Assembly: GCA_009779895.1 (NCBI GenBank)
Contig: WRBB01000005.1
Location: 34,926-98,925 of the forward strand
Direction: 5' to 3'
DNA length: 64,000 bases
Source: Lachnospiraceae bacterium
GTDB taxonomy: Bacteria; Bacillota; Clostridia; Lachnospirales; Lachnospiraceae
Part shown: in pieces, positions 46,296-54,933 of the stretch
Layout: each line of letters starts with the position of its first letter
Position numbering within the stretch: position 1 is the stretch's first letter
Made by a program: the position numbers and the translations under genes
The notes under the pieces: model-generated
The model's input: only the letters and a program-made list of their open reading frames with translations
Told to the model about the DNA's origin: nothing
Databases searched by the model: none

Positions 46296-46706
46296 TTACA
46301 ATCCCCCCGCTATGTCCGAATTAGCAAACTTAACTTCTGCACGTGCCACCGGATTCCCCTTTTTCTGTTCAAGAATCGCACTGATAGCTCCCTCTGCAAA
46401 GGCTTTTCGAATTGCCTCATTTACCTTTTTGCTTTCATCAAGCTCTTCTTTTACCTCATCCACCTTTTTCGAATCTTCACCCGCTTTTTCAAGCAACTTC
46501 TTCAACTCGATGTTCTCCGCTTCTGCTGCCGCCAACTTGGTTTTCACTTTTTCAAGCTCAGCATCTTTTGCTTTCACTCCCTCGATAAATGTTGATAATT
46601 CAGCCCTAAACTCTTCTTCGGTTGCAAATTTTTCCTCAACTTTAGGCTCGTCCTTAGGCTCATCACCAAACCCCATTGTAGCCCTTAACTTTTCCATAAA
46701 ACTCAT
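46296..46706 (-). CDS. Internally started scaffold protein (Nu3-like)
   Basis: This is an in-frame ATG at 46706 (MSFMEKLRATMG) inside the protease gene, preceded by AAGGAGGGG five bases upstream. That is one of the strongest ribosome binding sites in the phage. The product would be 136 residues of acidic coiled coil. Nested scaffold genes are well known in phage head modules, where many scaffold copies are needed per protease copy. The start is inferred from the site. Confidence 0.7.
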   Translation of the reverse strand: MSFMEKLRATMGFGDEPKDEPKVEEKFATEEEFRAELSTFIEGVKAKDAELEKVKTKLAAAEAENIELKKLLEKAGEDSKKVDEVKEELDESKKVNEAIRKAFAEGAISAILEQKKGNPVARAEVKFANSDIAGGL

Positions 46707-47330
46707 TTTCCCCTCCTTATTGTCACCAAACTTCAATCCTTGACTATTTACATTCCCCACACTTCCAACTACAGATATTCCAGTGATAGTTATATCGTTC
46801 AGTACGACACCTAACTTATATTCATAAATTTCTGTGGCTGCCCAATTGATGCTCCCGCTAAGCTCTGCACTTAAACCCAAATCAAAACCATACTTGTCGG
46901 AATTATTTTTAAGCGTTTTCACAGCGGCGTGCTCGTCATCAAGATTTAATTTAACATCTACTGCCGACCGACCATCTCCAATATCAACTAAACGAAGATC
47001 TTTCTTTCCCCATTCGCCGATAATGGCTGTTGCATCAATAAGGGGGTCGATATGGGCGTTATTGTAAAAAAACCTTGAATCCTCTGACAGATTGTTAATC
47101 CAAATTTTTAATTCACCTTTAGGAATATAGCATTCCACCTCACCACCTCGAACAACCGCCCCCTCGTCAAGCAGCCTGTGGTATCCGTACTTTGACGATG
47201 TAGATGGTTCGGACATTAGCTTTATGCTTTTTCTGTCTGACAAATCCACACTTGCGTCAACCTCTTTCTTGATTGCCTTTCTCTCTTCAAGTTTTTTATC
47301 CCTTTTCTTAAAAACATCGAACTTACTCAT
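46296..47330 (-). CDS. Prohead protease-like protein with C-terminal scaffold
   Basis: This is a 344-residue protein. The first about 205 residues resemble phage capsid maturation proteases in outline (NAHIDPLIDATAIIGEW, then LGLSAELSG, then ITGISVVGSVGNVNSQGL, the usual end of that domain). The last 136 residues are a charged coiled coil (DAELEKVKTKLAAAEAENIELKKLL), typical of scaffolds. The catalytic residues cannot be assigned with certainty. A strong internal start (46706) allows the scaffold to be made alone, as in lambda C/Nu3. Confidence 0.7.
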   Translation of the reverse strand: MSKFDVFKKRDKKLEERKAIKKEVDASVDLSDRKSIKLMSEPSTSSKYGYHRLLDEGAVVRGGEVECYIPKGELKIWINNLSEDSRFFYNNAHIDPLIDATAIIGEWGKKDLRLVDIGDGRSAVDVKLNLDDEHAAVKTLKNNSDKYGFDLGLSAELSGSINWAATEIYEYKLGVVLNDITITGISVVGSVGNVNSQGLKFGDNKEGKMSFMEKLRATMGFGDEPKDEPKVEEKFATEEEFRAELSTFIEGVKAKDAELEKVKTKLAAAEAENIELKKLLEKAGEDSKKVDEVKEELDESKKVNEAIRKAFAEGAISAILEQKKGNPVARAEVKFANSDIAGGL

Positions 47331-47652
47331 ATACTCTCACCACCTTGTAAAAAATATGAATCCTCCGACCGCTACATGAGCTACATTTTTTAGGTTGCGT
47401 AGGATTTTTTGGATTGCCCAAATGATATGGAACACCACTCTTTTTGAGCAATTGTTCCAACTCATTCGTATAAATTCTTTTAATCTCCTTACTTTCCAGC
47501 GACCCTATTAATCTCTCATCATCGGTTTCGTATACCTTGCCCGGCTCTAGCGGCTCTTCCAACTTCACGAGTCTCCCCCTGCCATTCGCCGTAACCCACA
47601 CATCAAAGGTTATGGGTTCAGTAAAAACATCATACAAACTATACTTTTTCAT
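47323..47652 (-). CDS. Hypothetical phage protein with CxxC
   Basis: This is a 109-residue protein with a CSSCSGRR motif near the C-terminus and an otherwise mixed alpha/beta sequence (PITFDVWVTANGRGRLVKLEEPLEPG). It overlaps the protease/scaffold gene by eight bases. The family is not recognised; its position within the head module suggests a morphogenesis role. Confidence 0.55.
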   Translation of the reverse strand: MKKYSLYDVFTEPITFDVWVTANGRGRLVKLEEPLEPGKVYETDDERLIGSLESKEIKRIYTNELEQLLKKSGVPYHLGNPKNPTQPKKCSSCSGRRIHIFYKVVRVYE

Positions 47653-47792
47653 TCTTTTTTCGTTCCTGCCCTTGGCTTCTTAGGCTTTTCAACTTTTGAA
47701 TCGACCTCTTTTGGCTTATAAGTTTCAAGTTTGTTCGGGAATTTACTATTTCCAGCACGCCTTTCTTTCATTTTCTCAATCATTACACTCAT
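47649..47792 (-). CDS. Small basic phage protein
   Basis: This is a 47-residue protein, MSVMIEKMKERRAGNSKFP and a Lys/Pro-rich tail (KPKKPRAGTKKE). AGGAG lies nine bases before the ATG, and its stop overlaps the next start (ATGA). Rich in lysine, it could bind nucleic acid or the portal; its function is unknown. Confidence 0.6.
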   Translation of the reverse strand: MSVMIEKMKERRAGNSKFPNKLETYKPKEVDSKVEKPKKPRAGTKKE

Positions 47793-47803
47793 TCTCTTTA
47801 CTC

Positions 47804-48073
47804 CTAATCCTCCTCACACACACATTGGTGCGGTAATTGCCCGGCTCGCTCATAAACAGGTGACATTGCTAAAATCGCATCGCTTCTAAATGTGATAGGT
47901 GGCTCAAAGTTTCCTCCACTCCATGAAACCCCATCTGGCAATGTGATTGGCATAACAACGCCCGGCTTAATAGAGCTTAACCACGCAAGATAAACAGAAT
48001 TTAAGTCATCCCCCGTTGCAGTAAATACCCCGCCATCTTTTACTATCATGGTAATGCTTGTTACTTTATTCAT
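47804..48073 (-). CDS. Hypothetical head-module protein
   Basis: This is an 89-residue protein between the MuF-like gene and the small basic protein. It is beta-rich with TITMIVKDGGVFTATGDDLNSVY and ends in CVCEED. No family is recognised. The size and place would suit a head decoration or fibre protein, but nothing in the sequence proves it. Confidence 0.5.
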   Translation of the reverse strand: MNKVTSITMIVKDGGVFTATGDDLNSVYLAWLSSIKPGVVMPITLPDGVSWSGGNFEPPITFRSDAILAMSPVYERAGQLPHQCVCEED

Positions 48074-48077
48074 GCTC

Positions 48078-48680
48078 CTACCTCCTTTCTACGTTTATTT
48101 TTACGTTGCATCTACAGTTTGGGTGAGCTATGCTCACCTGCCTATCTATATAGCTATACACACCCTCTCCGCCTCTCCCGTTGATAATGGGCTGCCCCGC
48201 TAAAAGAAAGAGCTGGTCGATAGGTATTGTTGTTCCGTTTAACCACGCGCATGTATGACACGTTTTAGAGTCAATGATCGCAACCCATGTTTTTGTTAGC
48301 ATATATTGCGGGTTAACCTCTTGAAACCACAGATAAGCGTCATGCTCGCCTTGCAAGTCTGAATTTCTTGTTTCTCCATAAATAAGCCGCTCACTTTCCC
48401 ATGCCAAACGCTCTATCAGCTCACTTTCCGCGACTGTGCCCGCGTAATCCTGCATCCTATCGCGAAATCCAATCAGCAATCCGGCTACATAATATCTGTG
48501 CGGAGCATTAAAGCGACTTGAATATGATTGATTAAAAACCAATCCCAGTTGATTCATAACCGTTGACCGCCTAATGTTCATGACCTCAACAAAATAATCA
48601 AGTATTTTCTCCATAATCTCACTTTGCTCTGCCTGATTATTGGTTAGAGCAAATACTGCTAACAGCTCATCCAGATTCAT
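48078..48680 (-). CDS. Minor head protein, MuF/SPP1 gp7-like
   Basis: This is a 200-residue protein with the MuF C-terminal signature DSKTCHTCAWLNGTTIP and HPNCRCNV. The paired cysteines and HPNCRC probably bind zinc. MuF proteins sit on the inside of the portal and are ejected or stabilise the capsid. It lies downstream of the portal gene, in the usual position, and is separated from it by one unknown gene. Confidence 0.85.
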   Translation of the reverse strand: MNLDELLAVFALTNNQAEQSEIMEKILDYFVEVMNIRRSTVMNQLGLVFNQSYSSRFNAPHRYYVAGLLIGFRDRMQDYAGTVAESELIERLAWESERLIYGETRNSDLQGEHDAYLWFQEVNPQYMLTKTWVAIIDSKTCHTCAWLNGTTIPIDQLFLLAGQPIINGRGGEGVYSYIDRQVSIAHPNCRCNVKINVERR

Positions 48681-48685
48681 AGTGA

Positions 48686-49255
48686 CTACACCGCCACTTG
48701 AAAGCCTGTATCTTCTTTTTTAACTTCTCCCATAAGTGGCTTTAGAACCTGCATATCTTCATGTGATAATTCACTCTTAAACTTCTCGATAAATTCCTTT
48801 GAGCCTACGTATGTGGTTTCTTTATATATCGTTTTTCCATTCTCGTTCACAAAAACATGGCATACAATTCTTTCATTGCCGGTGCGGCCGCTTTCTGCTT
48901 CACGAATAGCCCTGTGGTCAACAACAACATGGAGTTGCTTTTCCTTTGGCTTGCCGGGTGCCGGTTGAGCATCAACAGTTCTGCACCGATTCAAAAAATA
49001 GTGGTCTGGATTGACTAAGAGAAACCTTTTATCCGTAGTCGTATAGCCACCGCCCGGACGCATTTTCCTAATATTCGCCGTAGCGGATCTATGCCCTAAT
49101 TTCGCTCTAAGAGCTTGGTCTTTGGCGATTGCGTCACCATCTTTCATGTCATACACAGGAATCCCCCTGGCAGAAACCCCAATAGGCTTAATTCCGTTTT
49201 CCCTCATCATTTCTTCAACCGGTCTAATAATGTCTAAATTCTCATTGCTCCTCAT
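48686..49255 (-). CDS. Hypothetical protein between portal and MuF genes
   Basis: This is a 189-residue protein of unknown family. It starts one base after the portal stop. The central part (VDAQPAPGKPKEKQLHVVVDHRAIREAE) and the beta-rich segment RIVCHVFVNENGKTIYKETTYVG look like a small globular domain. No catalytic motif is recognised. Genes inserted here are sometimes internal virion proteins or ADP-ribosyltransferases; I see no motif for the latter. Confidence 0.55.
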   Translation of the reverse strand: MRSNENLDIIRPVEEMMRENGIKPIGVSARGIPVYDMKDGDAIAKDQALRAKLGHRSATANIRKMRPGGGYTTTDKRFLLVNPDHYFLNRCRTVDAQPAPGKPKEKQLHVVVDHRAIREAESGRTGNERIVCHVFVNENGKTIYKETTYVGSKEFIEKFKSELSHEDMQVLKPLMGEVKKEDTGFQVAV

Positions 49256-50596
49256 TTACAGCGTTCTCCTTTCTAATACATCTATTATTTCTCTCCCCAA
49301 TGCGTCAACTACATCGTCTAACTGTGCCTGTGATGCCCTCACTGCTGTTAACGACAACTCCCGAGCATCATCAAATCTTGATTTGTCGGCATAATTTTCC
49401 GCATAGAAGTGTATCTCGCCAACGTCCAGATTTTCACCAAGCAACATTGATATTTTGCTCGCTATCCTGTTTCTGCGCGGAATGATTACGCCAATCATCG
49501 AATTGTCAATGATTTTTTCCATTGAGATATTTCCTAATATCCTCCCGGCGGCAAGTAATTGCGCCGGAACACCGAATAACTGACACGCAATCTCAACTTC
49601 ATTTTCAAGATATGGCATTAAGTCTTTTGCCAGCGTTGTTCTTGGGAAATGCTCTAAATCTTTAAGAAAATCATTAACAACTAAAAGGTCACGGTTTGTC
49701 GAATTTTTAAACCGATTCATAGCATCTGTAATTATTTTTCTCGTTTCCTCTAACTTGTCCTGTCTTGCTTTAGCTGTTGTGTTTGTGATTTCGCCACCCA
49801 TTGAAACGCCAAGTTCGCTATCCACGCTATCATCCACCCATGCAATAAAACGACCCGGACCATCGTAAACAATATCAGTGTTTAATTGCTTATATAAATT
49901 AATCAAAAACGTAATTCTTTGGATATCGTTAAGCAACGGGCTTTTTTCTATCCCCTCAATCGGCACATTTTCAAATGCCACAAATTGAGCAGGCGGCACG
50001 ATGATTATATTGGTATCTTCAAGCTGAATTGTCCCTGTCGAATCAATCCTTGTATTAACTAAGCCACTGGCAATTCGCCCCAGTATTTGCGGGTCGATAC
50101 TCGATATTTCTTTTCTGTCTGTGTTTATCGCATAATAAGCAATTTCATTGACACCGTGATAATCCTTTGACGGAATACGTATAGGCACATATGTGTTGAA
50201 CGGAACATCGATGATTCCATCTTCTTCTGATAAAAACCTTGCCCCCGCAGAACCATAAACCGCAGATTCTAAGTCGACCTTTTTAAGTAAATCAATGTTC
50301 TTTGTGCCTTGAATATTTCTTTTTTGCAAAAACTCTTTCAGTTTAATGTTGTCCTTGTCTTCTTCTGTTCCATCGCCTGCAAAAAGCTCTGTTGCAAACA
50401 TAAATCCCGTCAATTGGTCTGTAACGTACTTTACGGCAGGCAAATTAGAATACACGTACCTGATTAGCTCCGTTTCCGTTATATGACCACGCCTACTTAT
50501 TGGAGCGCAGTCATCGCCATTGCAATTCCTAATCATGTCCTCCAAAACAAGAAAATCATTTATGTTGTTTGATTTAGGCATTAAACCATCAAGCAC
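49256..50596 (-). CDS. Portal protein
   Basis: This is a 446-residue protein directly after the large terminase gene, with the alpha/beta pattern of SPP1/HK97-type portals (SRRGHITETELIRYVYSNLPAVKYV, DIQRITFLINLYKQLNTDIVY, YLENEVEIACQLFGVPAQLLAAGR, then NISMEKIID). Twelve copies should form the channel for DNA entry and exit at one capsid vertex. It overlaps the terminase gene by eight bases. Confidence 0.85.
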   Translation of the reverse strand: MLDGLMPKSNNINDFLVLEDMIRNCNGDDCAPISRRGHITETELIRYVYSNLPAVKYVTDQLTGFMFATELFAGDGTEEDKDNIKLKEFLQKRNIQGTKNIDLLKKVDLESAVYGSAGARFLSEEDGIIDVPFNTYVPIRIPSKDYHGVNEIAYYAINTDRKEISSIDPQILGRIASGLVNTRIDSTGTIQLEDTNIIIVPPAQFVAFENVPIEGIEKSPLLNDIQRITFLINLYKQLNTDIVYDGPGRFIAWVDDSVDSELGVSMGGEITNTTAKARQDKLEETRKIITDAMNRFKNSTNRDLLVVNDFLKDLEHFPRTTLAKDLMPYLENEVEIACQLFGVPAQLLAAGRILGNISMEKIIDNSMIGVIIPRRNRIASKISMLLGENLDVGEIHFYAENYADKSRFDDARELSLTAVRASQAQLDDVVDALGREIIDVLERRTL

Positions 50597-52055
50597 TCTG
50601 CACCTCCATTAAAAATTTCATTGTGTCTGTACTGGCCATGGTGTCGTAAACACACTTCGCGTCTATCGCAAGCACCAAAGAATCTAATTGATCGGGCGAT
50701 TTTCCAAGCCTTTTCTTTATAATTTTCTTATCCTCCATGCCTATCTTGCCCTTTCCTACGTCTTGGAAAATAATTGCTCTGATTTGTGACCTAAGTTTTT
50801 CCTCCGCATGAGTTGTAGCAAAGATTTTTCCGTAATAACTCAAATCCTGCAACCGTAAATGCATCTCGGCGCGTCTATTTGCCCCCATAATTGACGGTCT
50901 GTGTTTTCTTTCTGCAAGGATCTTATTGGTACCACCTTGGAAATGTACACCACGAACATTGAATCCACCGTGTTTAAGCCTTTGCTTGTGCAATCCTTGC
51001 TCTATATACCCCCCCTCATGAGTAACGTCTACATGAATATTCAGTACGCCGTAAGGCTTGATAAATCTTTCGTATAGCAGCTCACAAATTTCATCTCCAG
51101 TTTCTCCGTCAATCCATTTCCCGCGATTAACTTCAAAAACATCTACGATATAATACAATCCATCTTGATAAGCCAAGATGCAGACACAGATATCATCAGC
51201 ACCCTTGTAAGCTGTATCAACCCCCATAAATATTTGATACTCACCAGAAAGAGGTTTGTCGCAAATCTGTAGGTCTTTTATAATCGCCTCTTCACGCTCT
51301 ACTTTTTCACCTAAATACATATGTCGGTATTCCAGCTCCGATCTACGCTTCACGGCCGCTATATCTACAAGAATATCCTTGCTAAGCAATCCCAATTCGT
51401 CATCTTTGTAAGTTGACATATGGAAAAGATATCTTGGATTGTCTTTTTCCTCTATCTCCAATAAATTCAACCAATGATTCGGGCTTGATGCGGGATTGTA
51501 AGAAAAATAGAATCGCACCGGTCTCCAATTGCCATGATGGCGCTTCAATGTGTCTATAACATTCCATAATCCAATTGATTCGCCGCTTGCCGCCAAATAT
51601 CCATCACGCCACCCTTGCATTTCTGACGCCTCTTCAAACCAAACGCCTGTAATCAATCCACCATTATCCGGAGCGAAAGACTTTATCGCTTCTATATCGT
51701 TCAGTCCTTTAAAATAAAACGTGGATCCCGTTTTTATATGCACTATCTTCAACGCTGATGGCACAAACTTAAATTGTGACTTTAATCCCATAAGCTCAAT
51801 CGCCCAATAAATCTCGCTGTAACACGATTGTCTGGCAGAATTCTGCCTTTCACGAACGCAAACGACATTGGAAACTTTCCCTTGACTAATTGCATCTATA
51901 AAACCAATCAGCAACAACTGCACTATCGTTTTGGATTTCATGGAGTACCTGCCGCCACCAAGGAACTTAAAAACCGCACGGCTTAAAATAACAGCGTAAA
52001 AAGTTGGTTGGATATTTTTATTCATGTAGTAGTCATGACTAATCACTTTCGTCAT
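50589..52055 (-). CDS. terL: Terminase large subunit
   Basis: This is the DNA packaging motor and nuclease, 488 residues. The ATPase half has an atypical Walker A (GGGRYSMKSK) and Walker B with acidic pair (ITGVWFEEASEM). The nuclease half shows IFMGVDTAYKGADD with the first catalytic aspartate, HVDVTHEGG with the second acidic site, and LDSLVLAIDA at the end. It overlaps the small subunit gene by 17 bases. Confidence 0.93.
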   Translation of the reverse strand: MTKVISHDYYMNKNIQPTFYAVILSRAVFKFLGGGRYSMKSKTIVQLLLIGFIDAISQGKVSNVVCVRERQNSARQSCYSEIYWAIELMGLKSQFKFVPSALKIVHIKTGSTFYFKGLNDIEAIKSFAPDNGGLITGVWFEEASEMQGWRDGYLAASGESIGLWNVIDTLKRHHGNWRPVRFYFSYNPASSPNHWLNLLEIEEKDNPRYLFHMSTYKDDELGLLSKDILVDIAAVKRRSELEYRHMYLGEKVEREEAIIKDLQICDKPLSGEYQIFMGVDTAYKGADDICVCILAYQDGLYYIVDVFEVNRGKWIDGETGDEICELLYERFIKPYGVLNIHVDVTHEGGYIEQGLHKQRLKHGGFNVRGVHFQGGTNKILAERKHRPSIMGANRRAEMHLRLQDLSYYGKIFATTHAEEKLRSQIRAIIFQDVGKGKIGMEDKKIIKKRLGKSPDQLDSLVLAIDAKCVYDTMASTDTMKFLMEVQSA

Positions 52056-52515
52056 AAACTACATCTCCCTCCCTAATCATGCCGTGCCAGTTGACAATCT
52101 GGTCTATCCCATAATGACCTCTCAACTCTTCTGTTGTAGCTTTCGTGAATTCTGTACGAGCGTTAAGGTCACTTATCTCCGCAACTACTTTGGCGTACTT
52201 AGTTTTCGCCTCCGCTAATTTAATATGGTCTGCTACCGTTGCCGTGTTCGCCATTTCCATAGCTAGTCTAGCGTGCTTCTCTGAGCCATCAATCGCTTTC
52301 TCCAGCACTGCCTTGACTAGCTGCATTTGCCTTGTTACAGGCACATCTCTTCCATACCCGAGATACGCCCTGACTTCATCTTGCCAACCTTGCTCTGGAG
52401 CGGTTGACTTTAACGCCGCTTGCATGTCCTTGGTCATGCCCTCGTGGGTGGTAAGATGCTCAAGTCCGGCAACCCCGAGTTCTTTACTTATCCGCGTCAG
52501 TTCGCCCTTTTTCAT
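52039..52515 (-). CDS. terS: Probable terminase small subunit
   Basis: This is a 158-residue helical protein just before terL. The N-terminal part (GELTRISKELGVAGLEHLTTH) could be the DNA-recognition helical domain, and the middle (LVKAVLEKAIDGSEKHARLAMEMANT) the oligomerisation region. Identification rests mainly on position. The ATG at 52515 has AAGGGG seven bases upstream; the longer frame lacks a site. Confidence 0.72.
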   Translation of the reverse strand: MKKGELTRISKELGVAGLEHLTTHEGMTKDMQAALKSTAPEQGWQDEVRAYLGYGRDVPVTRQMQLVKAVLEKAIDGSEKHARLAMEMANTATVADHIKLAEAKTKYAKVVAEISDLNARTEFTKATTEELRGHYGIDQIVNWHGMIREGDVVYDESD

Positions 52516-52720
52516 ACAGCACCCCTTGAACAACAACGCCTTTAATCAGCGATTTTGGAAAGTAAATAGCATCTAGGTTGTTGCCTGATGTCGGCACCTC
52601 AAAATATTCGCACTTAGAGTCTTTCAATGACGCCATTGCTATTACCGTCAACTCCTCGCACAACTCCTGTACTGCGTTTTCCCCTGTTGCTAAAACAATC
52701 TCAATCCTATACATCTGCAT
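52484..52720 (-). CDS. Small phage protein before terminase
   Basis: This is a 78-residue protein whose end overlaps the start of the small terminase gene. It has a GGAGG site and is the first gene after the late promoter motif. The sequence (MYRIEIVLATGENAVQELCEEL) looks like a small alpha/beta fold, with no recognised family. It could be a packaging accessory. Confidence 0.6.
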   Translation of the reverse strand: MQMYRIEIVLATGENAVQELCEELTVIAMASLKDSKCEYFEVPTSGNNLDAIYFPKSLIKGVVVQGVLYEKGRTDADK

Positions 52721-52738
52721 TCCTCCGCTTATGTTATA

Positions 52739-52781
52739 TATGTTCTACATGTACTATAGCAACTATAACAACTATTTGCAA
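52739..52781 (-). promoter_or_regulatory. Late promoter of the terminase operon
   Basis: On the minus strand TTGCAA (52776-52781) and TATAGT (52753-52758) are 17 bases apart. ATAGTTG-type units repeat here with a nine-base period. TATAGTTG followed after 12 bases by TAGAACATA repeats the motif found at 41,416-41,444. Confidence 0.6.
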
Positions 52782-52859
52782 CACTTTATTTTATCGCCAA
52801 TTATCACACAATTTTTAATTCTGCTCTTTCAGAATTTATATAACCTCGTGATTTTTTAA

Positions 52860-53726
52860 ACCTTGAAAATAAAGAACGTGTTAACCACAGGGCGTCTCAA
52901 ATTATCAGACGATTACAGGGGCAACCCCCAACGCACATGTTTGGAGCAAAAAAAAATAAGCCTCGCACATCGCAGAGCCGCCATCTCGCACGCCGCAGAA
53001 ACTGCCCTATAAAACCTATGCCTAGTGGGGCAGATACAGTTGCAATGGGCTAAACCTGTGATGTAGGGGAAAAATTTTGATGAACGGTGGTGGGTGAAAA
53101 ACCCGTTTTTTTCTCGTCGCAAAACAAACGGGGGGGGGGTATCTATGTGGATAATATACATTTGTCGTATAGATGTGCCCCCGCAAACCCCTATTTTGCG
53201 TTGGTTTTTGCTGAATTGGTGCTGATATGCGATTTTCGCATTGGGATTATGTGGTTTTGGTGAGCCGATTAGCCCTTGATTGGTGAAGCAAGTGGCGCGT
53301 AGAGCGAGTCGGGAGGGGTGCGATGCGGTACAGTGCTGCCCCTCTGCCTACCCCCCTTAAGCCCTACCCCCTGCCACGTCGTGCCGTAGTGTAGCGGTCA
53401 TGCATCTAGTATGATACTAGTCTCCCCTGCTCTGATGGTGCCCTGCCCATGCGGTGTAGTGTCCGCTCTTATGGGTGCTGCCCTTGATGCCCTTGCATCC
53501 TCGCCCTGCTAGTCCTGTGCCATTGACACACTGCCTTATTGTCAACCGGATACATATATACACCGCTCTGGCTGCAGTGCATTGAGATGTAGCCACTCCG
53601 ATAGCCGGTAGCCCTTGCCGTGTATGGCTGTGCTTTTTGAGCAAGGGAAAAAGAGCCGCCTCCAGCTCTATAGCCCCTCCAGCTTGCCACAATGCCTATG
53701 AGGGGAGTTGAACCCCTCTAAACCGC
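52860..53726. other. Gene-empty, GC-rich stretch upstream of the terminase genes
   Basis: About 870 bases hold no convincing protein gene on either strand. Open frames here lack ribosome binding sites and have biased composition. Visible features are an inverted repeat CCCGTTT/AAACGGG near 53,103-53,132, a run of ten G at 53,130-53,139, and a GC-rich stretch between about 53,250 and 53,700 that differs from the AT-rich surroundings. Packaging sites (cos or pac) are often located beside the small terminase gene, so this is a candidate region. An untranslated RNA is another possibility. Confidence 0.4.
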
Positions 53727-53727
53727 T
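53708..53727 (-). other. Short GC-rich hairpin resembling a tRNA T-arm
   Basis: On the minus strand AGGGG and CCCCT surround the loop TTCAACT right after the stop of the coiled-coil gene. The rest of a tRNA is absent and no T-tract follows, so it is only a hairpin. Confidence 0.4.
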
Positions 53728-54386
53728 TAGGCTGCTAATAATTCTTTTACCGCTTTCTTGTCCGCTTCTGTCGTGGCCGGGTACCTCTTGGACACTTTGA
53801 AGTCGCCATTTTCGTCAATCTCTAATGCCACTTTGCGCAATCCCTTTACGAAGTAATATACTGGCCTCTTCGTCCATTGATTTACTTTCCCTGAGTCGAT
53901 AAGCTCTCGCGTCTTGCTCGACACGCTTCCGCTTTCAGTCACGCCCTCTAATTCTTCAAGGCTCTTTTTGAATTTCCGTAGTCTTGTGTGTGTGTAGCGA
54001 TTGTGCTCCTTCTTGACTATTAGCCCTTCCATCTTTGCGATTTCCTCCTTGATAACTGGGATATTATCAACGCTCATGATGATGTGGCCCCTGCCGTCAC
54101 GCCCTCTTTTTTTCAACTCTTCCACCTCCTCCAAGTATTCGACACGCTCTTTTTGCTCTTCTATTTCCTTTACTAGATTGATGCATCTATCTTCTAGGAC
54201 ACTGGCCTTATTCATAAATGCATGTCCGTCCCGCTTGTCATTCATTGGCTGACCGTTTGCTTGCCTCATGTGTCCGAATGCTCTTTCTGTGGCCTCCGCT
54301 AACTCCATGCTCAATCTTTCCAGCTTTCCCTTTGCGATTTCTAATCTTGTCATTCTCTCTTCCTCCATTTTTAGCTTGCTTTTCAT
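53727..54386 (-). CDS. Coiled-coil phage protein of unknown function
   Basis: This is a 219-residue, highly charged protein dominated by coiled-coil heptads (RLEIAKGKLERLSMELAEATERA and LVKEIEEQKERVEYLEEVEELKKR). The C-terminal part (VNQWTKRPVYYFVKGLRKVALEIDENG) looks globular. The start at 54386 follows GAGG; the frame is open further upstream but would overlap the next gene by 40 bases. It belongs to the leftward operon that starts from the promoter at 54,823-54,851. Confidence 0.65.
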   Translation of the reverse strand: MKSKLKMEEERMTRLEIAKGKLERLSMELAEATERAFGHMRQANGQPMNDKRDGHAFMNKASVLEDRCINLVKEIEEQKERVEYLEEVEELKKRGRDGRGHIIMSVDNIPVIKEEIAKMEGLIVKKEHNRYTHTRLRKFKKSLEELEGVTESGSVSSKTRELIDSGKVNQWTKRPVYYFVKGLRKVALEIDENGDFKVSKRYPATTEADKKAVKELLAA

Positions 54387-54430
54387 ATACACCTCTTTCT
54401 CCCCGTCAGCCGATAGGACAGCTGTGAAAA

Positions 54431-54784
54431 TTATTTTCGATTCCTCTTTTTCCACTCTTTCGCGACGCACAGCTCATGAAATGCTGTATTCTTGTCAAGC
54501 TCCGCATTATAAATCCCATTTTTAAAGCGATCTATAAAAAAAGATGCTTTTTCATGCCCCAGTATATATGCCCTATAATCTTCTAGAATCTGAATTCTTG
54601 CGTCTTTTTCTTCCATGCACTGTGCGATGCACTCAGAATCTCTACCAAGATTTTCCAGCTTAATTCGCAGGGCATCTTTTTTATCCGTGTAATACCTTAT
54701 TGCGATGTCAGACACTTCTACATATTTGATTCTTAAATCATTAGCCCATGCCACTTGCTTTTCTGTGCCTATTAATTTCTTCAT
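54431..54784 (-). CDS. Phage protein with GTEKQVAWA motif
   Basis: This is a 117-residue helical protein. The opening KKLIGTEKQVAWANDLRIKY is a short motif met at the start of several phage and mobile-element proteins of unknown role. The remainder is charged and helical. It is the first gene after the leftward promoter near 54,820 and has a GGAGGG-type site. Confidence 0.65.
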   Translation of the reverse strand: MKKLIGTEKQVAWANDLRIKYVEVSDIAIRYYTDKKDALRIKLENLGRDSECIAQCMEEKDARIQILEDYRAYILGHEKASFFIDRFKNGIYNAELDKNTAFHELCVAKEWKKRNRK

Positions 54785-54822
54785 TTTTTCTTCCCTCCAT
54801 TTTGGTTTTCTTATTTAAGTAC

Positions 54823-54851
54823 ATTGTAAACGATAAATCGTTTATTGTCAA
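54823..54851 (-). promoter_or_regulatory. Leftward promoter with palindromic operator
   Basis: On the minus strand TTGACA (54846-54851) and TACAAT (54823-54828) are 17 bases apart. The spacer is a near-perfect operator palindrome: AAACGAT, AA, ATCGTTT at 54828-54843. Nineteen bases starting at TTGACA are identical to the promoter at 55177. Confidence 0.8.
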
Positions 54852-54867
54852 CACTTTTTTAAATCTT

Positions 54868-54896
54868 TTTTCATTTATTTTTCTTTACATTATAAT
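54868..54896 (+). promoter_or_regulatory. Promoter of the HTH repressor-like gene
   Basis: TTTTCA (54868-54873) and a perfect TATAAT (54891-54896) with a 17-base spacer, just before the AGGAGG site of the HTH gene. Confidence 0.6.
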
Positions 54897-54933
54897 TCAG
54901 ATGTATTACAATGTATTTATAGGAGGTGGCGCA

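Noticed and set aside
52913..53161. 82-codon open frame over the G10 run
   Set aside because: Starts without a site and crosses an inverted repeat; composition is not protein-like.
53417..53692. Overlapping open frames of 73 and 91 codons in the GC-rich gap
   Set aside because: No ribosome binding site, biased composition and no protein-like pattern; probably chance frames in GC-rich DNA.
53690..53730. Possible tRNA gene on the minus strand (T-arm-like AGGGG-TTCAACT-CCCCT)
   Set aside because: There is no matching acceptor stem, anticodon arm or CCA; the upstream sequence is the end of a protein gene.
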